Source of the DNA: Desulfocapsaceae bacterium | GTDB lineage: Bacteria; Desulfobacterota; Desulfobulbia; Desulfobulbales; Desulfocapsaceae | Assembly (NCBI GenBank): GCA_029934775.1 | Contig: JAOZLO010000007.1 | Location: 1 to 22,859, forward strand | Direction of reading: 5' to 3' | DNA length: 22,859 bases | Shown here: positions 15,744 through 22,859 of the stretch, piece by piece | Layout of the letters: each line of letters starts with the position of its first letter | Numbering within the stretch: position 1 is the stretch's first letter | The notes under the pieces: model-generated | Told to the model about the DNA's origin: nothing | What the model saw: the letters and a program-made list of their open reading frames with translations, nothing else | Databases searched by the model: none | Position numbers and translations under genes: made by a program

Positions 15744-16298
15744 TTAAAGTCGAGGTATTCCTGAGACAGTATTACGGTATATCTTCTGGGAGAGATCTTC
15801 TAGAATAGTATCCAGTGCTTCTTCTTCATTGTCACCTGCCTGGCTTGAACTGAGACCGACAAAGTATTCCTCAGTCCAGGTTTCGTCAGGGACTTCAAGA
15901 ATAATCTTGTTGGTAGAAATTTCTTTGAGTATATATCGCACCCTGAGTTTAACTTTTACCTCGGTTGTCGTATTGTCTATTCCGAATGACAGGCTGGGGA
16001 GATCTATGGATACAATTTCACCGGCAAGGATCAGATCAGCGCTACTTTTTTCGCGGACGACGGAGATTGAGCTTGATTTCTGATACCATTTTGTCAATGA
16101 TCTGTATATTTTTGAATGAATAGATAATTCGCTTGTTCTATTCTTCCACTCGGTTAAATAAATTGATTTTGCAGGACCAGAATAAACATTGGGGTTATGG
16201 TATCCACAAGACGAAAAGATGACGGCAAGAAAGAGTAACGGAATAATTATATAGACCGGTTTCACGTGTCTTCTCCTGAATTTTAAAGATATGAACAT
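15744..16298 (-). CDS. lptE: LptE-like outer-membrane LPS-assembly lipoprotein
   Basis: LptE plugs the LptD barrel that inserts LPS in the outer membrane. The 184-residue product has an N-terminal basic region (KFRRRHVK), a hydrophobic helix (VYIIIPLLFLAVIF) and a lipobox ending FSSC with Cys31 followed by GYHNP, typical of LptE (CGYH). The later ADLILAGEIVSIDL and TTTEVKVKLRVRYIL stretches fit the family's beta-strand pattern. It follows leuS on the same strand, an arrangement also known in other proteobacteria (leuS-lptE). Sequence conservation in this family is low, so synteny and the CGYH lipobox carry the call. Confidence 0.82.
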   Translation of the reverse strand: MFISLKFRRRHVKPVYIIIPLLFLAVIFSSCGYHNPNVYSGPAKSIYLTEWKNRTSELSIHSKIYRSLTKWYQKSSSISVVREKSSADLILAGEIVSIDLPSLSFGIDNTTTEVKVKLRVRYILKEISTNKIILEVPDETWTEEYFVGLSSSQAGDNEEEALDTILEDLSQKIYRNTVSGIPRL

Positions 16299-16311
16299 AG
16301 TGCCCTGCGGG

Positions 16312-16362
16312 CAGGCTGAAGCTTTTTAGGTTGTAGGCTAACAGCCTTCAGTCTACAGCCTG
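16312..16362. repeat. Degenerate AGGCTGWAG-type repeat between leuS and lptE
   Basis: Within about 50 bases, variants of one 9-10 base unit recur on both strands: AGGCTGAAG, AGGTTGTAG, and, reversed, CAGCCTTCAG and CTACAGCCT. The outer AGGTTGTAG and CTACAGCCT form an imperfect inverted repeat. It looks like the remnant of a short satellite and no function is evident. Confidence 0.45.
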
Positions 16363-16450
16363 TTTTTTGCTTATGGAAAAACTTTGTTTTTCCAATACAT
16401 TAAAACTACCTGATATTAAATAGAGTGATGAAGATCACACATTAGTAGTA

Positions 16451-18943
16451 TCAAATAACAATATTAACAAGTTTCTTCTTCACAACAATTGTTTTTTTAA
16501 TTGGTTTTCCCGCTGTGAATCGGAGCGTATTTTCATCAGATAGAGCCATCTCCACTAGAGTTTCATCTGAAGTGTCAGCTGGAACCTGCAGCCTTGATCG
16601 TACTTTCCCCATCACCTGAACCACAATCGTCAGCAACTCTTCTTTTACGGCTTCTTTGTTATATTTGGGCCAGGTTTGTTCTTCAACCGAACCACTGTTG
16701 CCGGATAATTCCCACATTTCTGCGGCAAAATGGGGAACCATGGGAGAAAGAAGAACCAGAAGATGAGTAACTGCTTCCTGGATAACTGCTGGTTCTGTTG
16801 TTTCCTTGTTATCTTCACTGAGTGTTGAGGACAGTACATTGAAAAGTTCCATCATACCGCTGATAGCAGTGTTGAAATGGAAGTTATGTTCTATGTTTTC
16901 AGTAACCTTCTTTATGGTTTGATGAGTTTTCCGGTTGAGTCCTCTGCCCGATTCACTGAGTTCGGCTGGCCAGGGGCACTTTTCACAGAGGAGATCTTTA
17001 TGAGTAAGTATAAATCTGTATACGCGGTTCAAGAATCTGGAGGCACCTTCAACTCCCTGCGCATTCCATTCAAGATCACGTTCGGGAGGTGCGGCAAACA
17101 AACTGAAAAGGCGAACCGTATCTGCTCCATATTCCCCTATTAAATCATGCGGATCAACTACATTACCTTTAGATTTTGACATTTTGGAACCATCTTTAAT
17201 AACCATTCCCTGGGTGAGGAGGTTTGTAAAAGGTTCATCAATATCGAGATATCCTAGATCTCTCAGTACTTTGGTGAAAAAACGTGAGTAGAGCAAATGT
17301 AAAATTGCATGTTCTACTCCTCCAATATACTGGTCAACGGCCAGCCAGTAGGAAGCTTTCTTTTTATCCAGGGGAGAGTCAGAAACACGAGGGCTGGTGT
17401 ATCTTGCAAAATACCATGAAGATTCCATAAAAGTATCCATGGTATCTGTTTCTCTCTGGGCAGCACCACCACAGCCGGGACAAATGGTAGTTTTAAATGA
17501 GTCTCTTTGATGAAGAGGTTTACATTTGGCTCCATGATCCTTGTCTTCGGGAAGAAGAACCGGCAAATCTGCAACAGGTACAGGTTGTACTCCACATTTA
17601 TCACAATGAATCATGGGGATTGGAGCGCCCCAGTATCGCTGTCTTGAGATTCCCCAGTCTCTCAGCCTATACGTAACATGCGGACCTCCAATTTGATTTT
17701 CTACAGCATATTGAATAATCTCAGCTTGACTGCGAATGGAATCCATACCAGTGAACTGTCCTGAATTAACCAGCGTGCCGGGGATAGTAGAGGCCTCCTC
17801 CATTTTGTTCGGATCAAGGTTGAGTCCATCAGGTATAACAACAGGGGCTATTTTCAGATTATATTTTTTAGCAAATTCAAAATCCCTCTCATCGTGGGCA
17901 GGTACCGCCATAACTGCACCAGTGCCGTACTCCATGAGCACAAAATTAGCTACATAGATGGGTATTTTTTGTCCGTTAAATGGGTTTACACAGTAGCGAC
18001 CCGTAAATTTGCCTCTTTTTATGGGTTCTTCTTCAATACTCTGGCGCTGTTTTTCTACAATTATCTCATCTGCAAAAGCAAGAACAGCATCCTGGTAATC
18101 GATACCTTTGATCAGTATGTTCAGCAGGGGATGTTCAGGTGCGATTGACATAAAAGTTACGCCAAAAATTGTATCCGGACGAGTCGTAAAAATAGGAATT
18201 GATACATCCATACCATCTACCGGAAACTCACAGGTAAGTCCGGTGGATTTGCCTATCCAGTTACGCTGCATAGTGGAAACTTTTTCCGGCCATCCAGGTA
18301 ATGAATCAAGATCGTCGAGTAATTCTTCAGCATAGTCGGTAATTTTGAAAAACCAGCCATTCATTTTACGAGGTTGCACCAACTGGTCACATCGCCAGCA
18401 ACAATTCTCTATGACCTGCTCATTTGCTAGCACTGTCTGACACGATTCACACCAATTGACAGTGTTAATTTTTTGATAGACTATGCCTTTTTTAAACATC
18501 TCAATGAAAAGAAGCTGTTCCCATTGATAATATTCTGCATCACAGGTTGCAATCTCGCGATCCCAATCGTAGGAAAGTCCAAGTTGGCGGAGTTGAATAC
18601 GCATATATTCGATGTTGGAATATGTCCATATCGCAGGGTGGCTGTTATTTTTTTGCGCTGCATTTTCTGCTGGTAAACCAAATGCGTCCCAGCCCATGGG
18701 GTGGAGGACATTGAAACCCTGAAGACGTTTATACCGTGCTATGACATCTCCGATTGAATAGTTTCTGACATGGCCCATATGAATACGCCCGGAAGGGTAG
18801 GGAAACATTTCAAGGACATAATATTTCTCCTTCGATTCATCTTCTTCAACACGATATGTTTTATTATCTTCCCACTGTTTTTGCCATTTTTCTTCAATGG
18901 TTTTAAAATTATATTTATCACTTATTATATTGGTGGTGGTCAT
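16451..18943 (-). CDS. leuS: Leucyl-tRNA synthetase
   Basis: Charges tRNA-Leu. The 830-residue product has the class I signatures: the HIGH motif as HMGH (55-58, in YPSGRIHMGHVRNYSIGD) and KMSKS in GSKMSKSKGNVVDP near residue 588. The CP1 editing domain is present (TTRPDTIFG, then MAVPAHDERD), as are zinc-ribbon Cys pairs in the CP1 region (CESC...CCWRC and CDKC...CPGCGG) and the usual C-terminal anticodon and VxVxGKVR region. ATG 18943 matches the expected N-terminus (YNFKTIEEKWQKQW follows). Its own ribosome site is weak (GAGG 10 bases upstream). A well-initiated 21-codon ORF ends one base before this ATG and may couple its translation. lptE lies downstream. Confidence 0.96.
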   Translation of the reverse strand: MTTTNIISDKYNFKTIEEKWQKQWEDNKTYRVEEDESKEKYYVLEMFPYPSGRIHMGHVRNYSIGDVIARYKRLQGFNVLHPMGWDAFGLPAENAAQKNNSHPAIWTYSNIEYMRIQLRQLGLSYDWDREIATCDAEYYQWEQLLFIEMFKKGIVYQKINTVNWCESCQTVLANEQVIENCCWRCDQLVQPRKMNGWFFKITDYAEELLDDLDSLPGWPEKVSTMQRNWIGKSTGLTCEFPVDGMDVSIPIFTTRPDTIFGVTFMSIAPEHPLLNILIKGIDYQDAVLAFADEIIVEKQRQSIEEEPIKRGKFTGRYCVNPFNGQKIPIYVANFVLMEYGTGAVMAVPAHDERDFEFAKKYNLKIAPVVIPDGLNLDPNKMEEASTIPGTLVNSGQFTGMDSIRSQAEIIQYAVENQIGGPHVTYRLRDWGISRQRYWGAPIPMIHCDKCGVQPVPVADLPVLLPEDKDHGAKCKPLHQRDSFKTTICPGCGGAAQRETDTMDTFMESSWYFARYTSPRVSDSPLDKKKASYWLAVDQYIGGVEHAILHLLYSRFFTKVLRDLGYLDIDEPFTNLLTQGMVIKDGSKMSKSKGNVVDPHDLIGEYGADTVRLFSLFAAPPERDLEWNAQGVEGASRFLNRVYRFILTHKDLLCEKCPWPAELSESGRGLNRKTHQTIKKVTENIEHNFHFNTAISGMMELFNVLSSTLSEDNKETTEPAVIQEAVTHLLVLLSPMVPHFAAEMWELSGNSGSVEEQTWPKYNKEAVKEELLTIVVQVMGKVRSRLQVPADTSDETLVEMALSDENTLRFTAGKPIKKTIVVKKKLVNIVI

Positions 18944-18944
18944 T

Positions 18945-19010
18945 TTAAAAGAGCCTCAAAACTGTTAAAGGAGTGTGAGTAATATTACAGGAGGTACATG
19001 TAAAATTCAT
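18945..19010 (-). CDS. Possible 21-codon leader ORF upstream of leuS
   Basis: ATG 19010 is preceded by AAAGGAG at good spacing, a better site than that of leuS itself. The frame runs 21 codons and stops with TAA (18947-18945), leaving a single A before the leuS ATG. Three of its last seven sense codons are leucine (TTA, TTG, CTC, in PLTVLRLF). This would suit a peptide that couples or tunes leuS translation to leucyl-tRNA supply. No terminator/antiterminator pair was seen, so classical attenuation is not supported. The ORF could be accidental. Confidence 0.35.
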   Translation of the reverse strand: MNFTCTSCNITHTPLTVLRLF

Positions 19011-19102
19011 ATGTTATTCTCCTTTGGTTACACTATTATCATGTTTTGTCCTGAATGCATTTTCACGAGTGTCAAAAGGAAATTTTGATGCTGAAATATC
19101 CG

Positions 19103-20491
19103 TCATATGGAGTCTTCGGTTCCTTGATAATTTGACATATTTTCAAACATTGTAAATTCTTTAATAAAGGTAAGCCTGGTTAATCCTGTCGGACCATTTC
19201 TCTGCTTTCCTATTATGACTTCAGCTATACCGATATCAGGATTGTCTTCAGATTTATTGTAAATTTCATCACGATAAATAAAACAGATAAGGTCGGCATC
19301 CTGTTCAATCGCTCCAGATTCTCTAAGGTCAGACATCATTGGTCTTTTGTCTGTCCTGCTCTCGAGCCCTCTGTTGAGCTGAGAAAGAGCAATTACCGGA
19401 ACATTGTGTTCCTTTGCCAGAGCCTTTAGAGAACGTGATATTTCACTGATTTCCTGGGTCCTGTTTTCAATACGGCCTCTTCCCTGCATAAGTTGAAGAT
19501 AGTCGACTATAATAAGGCCGATATCATGCTGGGCAGCAAGTCTTCGCACTTTTGCTCTCATTTCAAGAACCGAGATAGCTGGAGTATCGTCAATATAAAT
19601 AGGTGCTTCCGAAAGCATCCCGACAGCCCTTGTCAGCTTGGGCCAGTCATCGTTTAGAAGTTTTCCGGTACGGATACGCTGGGAGTCAATTCTCCCAGCT
19701 GAACTCAAAAGGCGCATCACCAGCTGTTCTTTTGACATTTCAAGACTGAAAACGGCCACACCTGTTTTTTCAATAAGAGATGCATGTTGTGCAATGTTCA
19801 TTGCAAGAGAGGTCTTTCCCATTGAGGGACGTGCGGCTATAATTATAAGATCTGATGGTTGCAACCCGGCTGTCATTCTGTCAATTTCGTAGTACCCGGT
19901 AGGAACACCGGTGATGAGTTCTTTCCTTTTATAGAGTTGTTCAACTCGGGAAAAAGCGTCAGGCACAATAGATTTAACTGAAGTGAACTGTTGACCTTCT
20001 TTTTGTCCAGCAATATCAAAAATAGCCTGTTCAGCTTCATCTACCAGAGTATCTATATCATTCTGTTCTTCGTAACATCGGGCTGCGATGGTAGTGTTAA
20101 CTTCAATTAATCGACGGAGAATTGACTTCTCTCGGATTATTTCAGCATAACTGGAGATATTCGCAGTAACAGGTACAATAGAAGTTAAGGTGGCAAGATA
20201 TGTGGAACCTCCTGCACTTTCAAGTTTGTTCTTATCGCGCAAAAGATTTGATACAGTCAAAACATCTTGAGGATCGTTTCTTTCGAAGAGATCGATCAAA
20301 ATTTCAAAAATAAGTTTATGACTGTCTTTGTAAAAATCATGGGGTTTTAGAATTTCAAGTACTGATCCAAAAGTGTCTGCTTTAAGCAGAATTGAGCCAA
20401 GGACTGCCTGTTCAGCTTCTATGTTTTGTGGTGGAATCCTTCCAGCAACAATAGGTTTTGAATGTTCAGTCATGTGGGAAAAATCATTCAT
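19103..20491 (-). CDS. dnaB: Replicative DNA helicase DnaB
   Basis: The hexameric helicase that unwinds DNA at the replication fork. The 462 residues show the N-terminal helical domain (PPQNIEAEQAVLGSILL, 20-36), then the RecA-type core: Walker A ARPSMGKTS (220-228), Walker B LIIVDYLQLM (326-335), SQLNRGLESR (370-379) and SDLRESGAIEQDAD (387-400). There is no intein. ATG 20491 is used; a second ATG six codons on has no better ribosome site. It follows rplI in the common rpsF-rpsR-rplI-dnaB order but is separated from it by a strong terminator, so it likely has its own promoter. The gap to leuS is 159 bp and mostly taken by the leuS leader. Confidence 0.97.
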   Translation of the reverse strand: MNDFSHMTEHSKPIVAGRIPPQNIEAEQAVLGSILLKADTFGSVLEILKPHDFYKDSHKLIFEILIDLFERNDPQDVLTVSNLLRDKNKLESAGGSTYLATLTSIVPVTANISSYAEIIREKSILRRLIEVNTTIAARCYEEQNDIDTLVDEAEQAIFDIAGQKEGQQFTSVKSIVPDAFSRVEQLYKRKELITGVPTGYYEIDRMTAGLQPSDLIIIAARPSMGKTSLAMNIAQHASLIEKTGVAVFSLEMSKEQLVMRLLSSAGRIDSQRIRTGKLLNDDWPKLTRAVGMLSEAPIYIDDTPAISVLEMRAKVRRLAAQHDIGLIIVDYLQLMQGRGRIENRTQEISEISRSLKALAKEHNVPVIALSQLNRGLESRTDKRPMMSDLRESGAIEQDADLICFIYRDEIYNKSEDNPDIGIAEVIIGKQRNGPTGLTRLTFIKEFTMFENMSNYQGTEDSI

Positions 20492-20507
20492 GTCTTTAGT
20501 GCCTTAT

Positions 20508-20536
20508 TCTATAAAAACTGTCATAAAAAAAACCAA
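20508..20536 (-). promoter_or_regulatory. Candidate dnaB promoter
   Basis: On the minus strand TTGGTT (20536-20531) is followed after 17 bases by TATAGA (20513-20508); an overlapping TAGAAT (20511-20506) is an alternative -10. The position behind the rplI terminator fits separate dnaB transcription, but the implied leader is only about 10 nt. Confidence 0.3.
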
Positions 20537-20640
20537 GGAATGTATTTTGAAATCACATAGTTACATATAATTCTAAGGCACTTATCCCACTCGTCGGGGT
20601 TAGCAGGAGTAAAAAATACCCGGAATAATGAAATTGAAGA

Positions 20641-20678
20641 AACAAAAACACACCATGAAGGTTGAACCTTTTGGTGTG
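20641..20678 (-). terminator. Rho-independent terminator after rplI
   Basis: CACACCA (20649-20655) pairs with TGGTGTG (20672-20678), and AAGG and CCTT form an inner stem around TTGAA, with a small internal loop between the two stems. On the minus strand the hairpin is followed by TTTTTGTT. It lies 31 bases behind the rplI stop and before dnaB. Confidence 0.8.
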
Positions 20679-20709
20679 TTATGTGTGATTGCTACTTCGG
20701 ATATTCAGG

Positions 20710-21165
20710 TTATTCTTCCTTCTGCAGTGGATTGACTTTCACAGTGATTTCCGTAGAAACCTGATAACCAACCTTAACCTGAACTTTTGTTTCCCCAAGA
20801 GTTTTAATTGGATCGGGAAGAACAATTTGCTTTTTATCCAGTTTGATATTCAGTTCGGCAAGTTTATCACAGATATCCGCATTAGTCACTGAACCAAAAA
20901 GGCGTTCGTCATCACCAGCAAGTTGTTCTATGACTATATCAAGTCCTGAAATTCTTTTGGCTATTTTCTCTGCAATTTTCTGCTCTTTCTCATGCCTGAC
21001 AGCTATAGCTGCTTTATTTTGTTCCGCTATTGCGAGATTTTCCCGGTTGGCAAGAAGGGCTTTGCCCTGGGGAAGCAGGTAGTTCCTCCCGTAACCGGCT
21101 TTTACTGTTATAACATCACCTTCTCGTCCAAGAGAACTTATTGTTTCCTTTAAAATGAGTTCCAT
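20710..21165 (-). CDS. rplI: 50S ribosomal protein L9
   Basis: L9 binds 23S rRNA near the base of the L1 stalk and helps hold the reading frame. The 151 residues include the signature N-terminal domain MELILKETISSLGREGD with VKAGYGRNYLLPQGKA (about 21-36), a long charged central helix (near 45-75) and the C-terminal domain with LFGSVTNADI. AGGAG lies 8 bases before ATG 21165. It is preceded by a 178-bp gap after the DUF2232 gene and followed by a terminator. Confidence 0.97.
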   Translation of the reverse strand: MELILKETISSLGREGDVITVKAGYGRNYLLPQGKALLANRENLAIAEQNKAAIAVRHEKEQKIAEKIAKRISGLDIVIEQLAGDDERLFGSVTNADICDKLAELNIKLDKKQIVLPDPIKTLGETKVQVKVGYQVSTEITVKVNPLQKEE

Positions 21166-21303
21166 CTTTAAACTCCTGTAAATGTGTACATATAATCCAT
21201 TAAAGTAATATCGGAATGATATTTACAATATATGGTTTAAATCATAATTAAGCTCACCCCCTTTCGGGGATAAGTACAATAGTTGTTTAAACTACTCCAC
21301 AAT

Positions 21304-21326
21304 GTCAATAGAATATCACTATTGAC
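21304..21326. repeat. Small perfect inverted repeat between DUF2232 gene and rplI
   Basis: GTCAATAG (21304-21311) and CTATTGAC (21319-21326) form an 8-bp stem with a 7-base loop, about 20 bases behind the DUF2232 stop. No T tract follows on the minus strand, so it is not a standard terminator; it might stabilise mRNA ends or be an operator. A second short hairpin (CCCC/GGGG) stands near 21256-21268. Confidence 0.4.
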
Positions 21327-21343
21327 CTGTTTTTAGAAAGGTA

Positions 21344-22333
21344 TTAATCAGCTGTATCTTCAGCCTCAACATTAAGTTTGCGAAAGTTGAACCAGATATC
21401 AGCAATACCTAGAAAAAGAAGAAGTACAGTTCCAAATGATTGAAAAACTATCATCACATAAAAGAACATCCTGAAAATTACAGGAATGTTCCATTTATGC
21501 ATGAAGAAAACACCAACTGCCATACCTTGGAAACAATATACTATGCTTAATAAAATCAGACCATTTATACCTATTACTCTGACAGGATGTATTGAAATAA
21601 GCGTTAGCATCCCGAGCAGGATAATGACCCAGATGAGTTTATCTGGAAGTTGCCAGTGGCTGTATTGCACCCATGGAGTCTTTCCACATAATTTAAAAAC
21701 CAGTTTATTACCTACAACCATAGTGAACCAGGTGATAAGCAGAACAAAACTTCCGAGCATGGCAGGCATTATTACAGGCACGATTATCTTCATCTGCAAC
21801 AGTGTGCTCTCTAGAAGCATCAGGGTCTCTGAAGATACAGTCGTACTGGTTCTATAGTAACGTAATGCCTCATTAATCCCCATATCCAGAGTGTTAATCA
21901 ACTGGGTGTAGAAAGACACTTCAGAACCAATTGATAATGCCAGAAAAGCAACAAACCAGCATCCTGTCAATGTGAGAACACCTTTCAGCCCGCTCATAGC
22001 CGGGGAATCTTTGTGGTTAGCGGCGTAGACCAGCACGTATCCGACGGGCAGCAGAGAGATCGACAGAAAAAAGAAATCAACCCTCTGCATTACCAGAAAA
22101 ATCACAAAGGAAAGCGCCAGGGCTGTGAGTAGTAATCGGTTTCCTGTATGCAACCCGTATCTACTCAGAAGAAGAAAAGAGAGCAGAGGAAGCAGTATCT
22201 GGAGCCAGCCGAAGAGGGACCACTGAATACCAGGGAGTACCAATATTAACGAAACAACCAGTATCGTGTTGACAATACCACTTATTCCAGGATGATCAGC
22301 ATTGCAGTTACTCACGGTATGCCCCTCTGCCAC
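21344..22333 (-). CDS. DUF2232 (YybS-like) multi-pass membrane protein
   Basis: Function unknown. The 329-residue product is highly hydrophobic, with about eight membrane segments (for example NTILVVSLILVLPGI, LLPLLSFLLL, LLLTALALSFVIFLVM, VLTLTGCWFVAFLAL, PAMLGSFVLLITWFTMV, LIWVIILLGMLTL, and a last one ending VLLLFLGIADIW) and a short acidic tail. Its place between rpsR and rplI is typical of DUF2232/YybS genes, which also sit beside rplI in Bacillus. It starts with GTG 22333, one base after the rpsR stop, with AGGG just upstream inside rpsR, so translation is probably coupled to the ribosomal genes. Confidence 0.8.
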   Translation of the reverse strand: MAEGHTVSNCNADHPGISGIVNTILVVSLILVLPGIQWSLFGWLQILLPLLSFLLLSRYGLHTGNRLLLTALALSFVIFLVMQRVDFFFLSISLLPVGYVLVYAANHKDSPAMSGLKGVLTLTGCWFVAFLALSIGSEVSFYTQLINTLDMGINEALRYYRTSTTVSSETLMLLESTLLQMKIIVPVIMPAMLGSFVLLITWFTMVVGNKLVFKLCGKTPWVQYSHWQLPDKLIWVIILLGMLTLISIHPVRVIGINGLILLSIVYCFQGMAVGVFFMHKWNIPVIFRMFFYVMIVFQSFGTVLLLFLGIADIWFNFRKLNVEAEDTAD

Positions 22334-22334
22334 T

Positions 22335-22580
22335 TTAACCCTGGGTTGAGCCTGAATATGGTAAAAATGCTATCTGCCTTGCCTGTTTAATTGCTTCGCA
22401 TAACTGACGCTGATGGGTAGCACAGGTTCCGACGATACGTCGTGGAATGATTTTTCCTCTTTCAGAAACAAAGCTGCGAAGTGTTTTTACATCTTTGTAA
22501 TTTATTTTTAGTTCTTTATCTCCACAAAATCGGCAAACTTTTTTGCGTGAGAATAATTTTTTCTGCGGTCTTTGAGCCAT
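22335..22580 (-). CDS. rpsR: 30S ribosomal protein S18
   Basis: S18 pairs with S6 on the platform of the small subunit. The 81 residues contain the family block [19 protein letters not shown] followed by [15 protein letters not shown], with CRFCG near the N-terminus. With the two later Cys (GTC and QLC) this could be a zinc-binding (C+) form. ATG 22580 follows GGAGGG (22587-22592). It lies between rpsF and the DUF2232 gene in the usual order. Confidence 0.97.
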   Translation of the reverse strand: MAQRPQKKLFSRKKVCRFCGDKELKINYKDVKTLRSFVSERGKIIPRRIVGTCATHQRQLCEAIKQARQIAFLPYSGSTQG

Positions 22581-22619
22581 AGGTCAACCCTCCGGATATA
22601 TATATCATATGTAACTGAA

Positions 22620-22859
22620 TTATTGTTTAGCTTCTGTTTTCTCAACTGGAGCTTCAGCACTCTTTTCCACAACCGGGGTTTGCTCCTTCCCAGGTGCATC
22701 TTCTTTTCCGGTTACCTCAGTCTCCGGAGTTTCTACTTCTCTTGCTGAGACATCTCCTACCGCCTTTTGAATCTGCTCATTAGAAATTGCTGCTGCAGTT
22801 TTAATGGTCAGGTATTTCAAAACAGAATCATCTATTCTAAATTTCCGCTCAATTTCAGA
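22620..22859 (-). CDS. rpsF: 30S ribosomal protein S6, C-terminal part
   Basis: Only the last 79 residues are inside the window; the gene begins beyond the right edge. The visible part starts within the S6 fold (SEIERKFRIDDSVLKYLT, the usual FRxxxxVLRyLT strand) and then carries a tail of about 60 residues rich in Glu, Pro, Thr and Lys (for example VETPETEV, KEDAPGKEQTPVVEK). E. coli S6 has a shorter acidic tail that RimK extends with glutamate. The position before rpsR confirms the call. Confidence 0.92.
   Translation of the reverse strand, partial: SEIERKFRIDDSVLKYLTIKTAAAISNEQIQKAVGDVSAREVETPETEVTGKEDAPGKEQTPVVEKSAEAPVEKTEAKQ

Noticed and set aside
16375..16395. Inverted repeat TGGAAAAAC/GTTTTTCCA as a leuS terminator
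   Set aside because: The stem is almost all A-T and is not followed by a T tract; lptE lies just downstream on the same strand and is probably co-transcribed.
1..22859. CRISPR array, tRNA or rRNA genes, prophage or transposase gene
   Set aside because: No spaced direct repeats of CRISPR type, no tRNA-like cloverleaf, no rRNA sequence and no phage or transposase motifs were seen on either strand. A covariance search was not possible, so small RNAs could be missed.

Overview
The window reads as part of the chromosome of an AT-rich (about 40% GC by eye), anaerobe-like Gram-negative bacterium. The most likely group is the Desulfobulbales or relatives (Desulfobacterota). This is an inference from three things: the rpsF-rpsR-DUF2232-rplI-dnaB block, a lysine-aminomutase-type radical SAM gene, and an oleBCD long-chain olefin cluster. 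No rRNA or tRNA gene is present to confirm it. Most of the window is housekeeping DNA with dense, mostly intact genes.

Layout. 1-492: start of an hrpA-like DEAH helicase on the minus strand, running off the left edge. 597-3988: galU and priA on the plus strand with an ATGA overlap; priA carries an in-frame TAA that splits it in two. 3993-4133 and 7213-7398: two copies, in opposite orientation, of a small palindromic MITE-like element. Between them on the minus strand lie kamA and an HDOD-GGDEF signalling gene that is broken by a perfect 293-bp tandem duplication. 7422-9158: a malic-enzyme-family protein with unusual active-site residues, expressed from just behind the second element. 9282-9482: a cold-shock protein gene on the minus strand with a good terminator and a palindrome-rich upstream region. 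9790-14709: a tightly packed plus-strand operon of oleB, oleC, oleD and a secreted M48/TPR protease. 14712-15653: dusB, convergent with that operon with a 2-bp gap. 15744-18943: leuS and lptE on the minus strand, with a possible 21-codon leader ORF just before leuS. 19103-22859: dnaB, rplI, a DUF2232 membrane protein gene, rpsR and the end of rpsF, all minus strand, with a strong terminator between rplI and dnaB.

How the genes fit together. galU feeds UDP-glucose to envelope polysaccharide, and lptE and the BepA-like protease also serve outer-membrane assembly. oleB, oleC and oleD encode the last three steps of head-to-head long-chain olefin synthesis; the first enzyme (oleA) is not in the window. 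The cold-shock gene sits next to the ole operon, which is suggestive because ole products are linked to cold growth in Shewanella, but adjacency alone proves nothing.

The points most worth a second look are the element pair with coordinated loss of both arms of an inner stem, the exact 293-bp duplication, the priA stop codon, the divergent malic enzyme, and the small ORF abutting leuS. I found no CRISPR array, prophage, transposase gene or obvious defence system.
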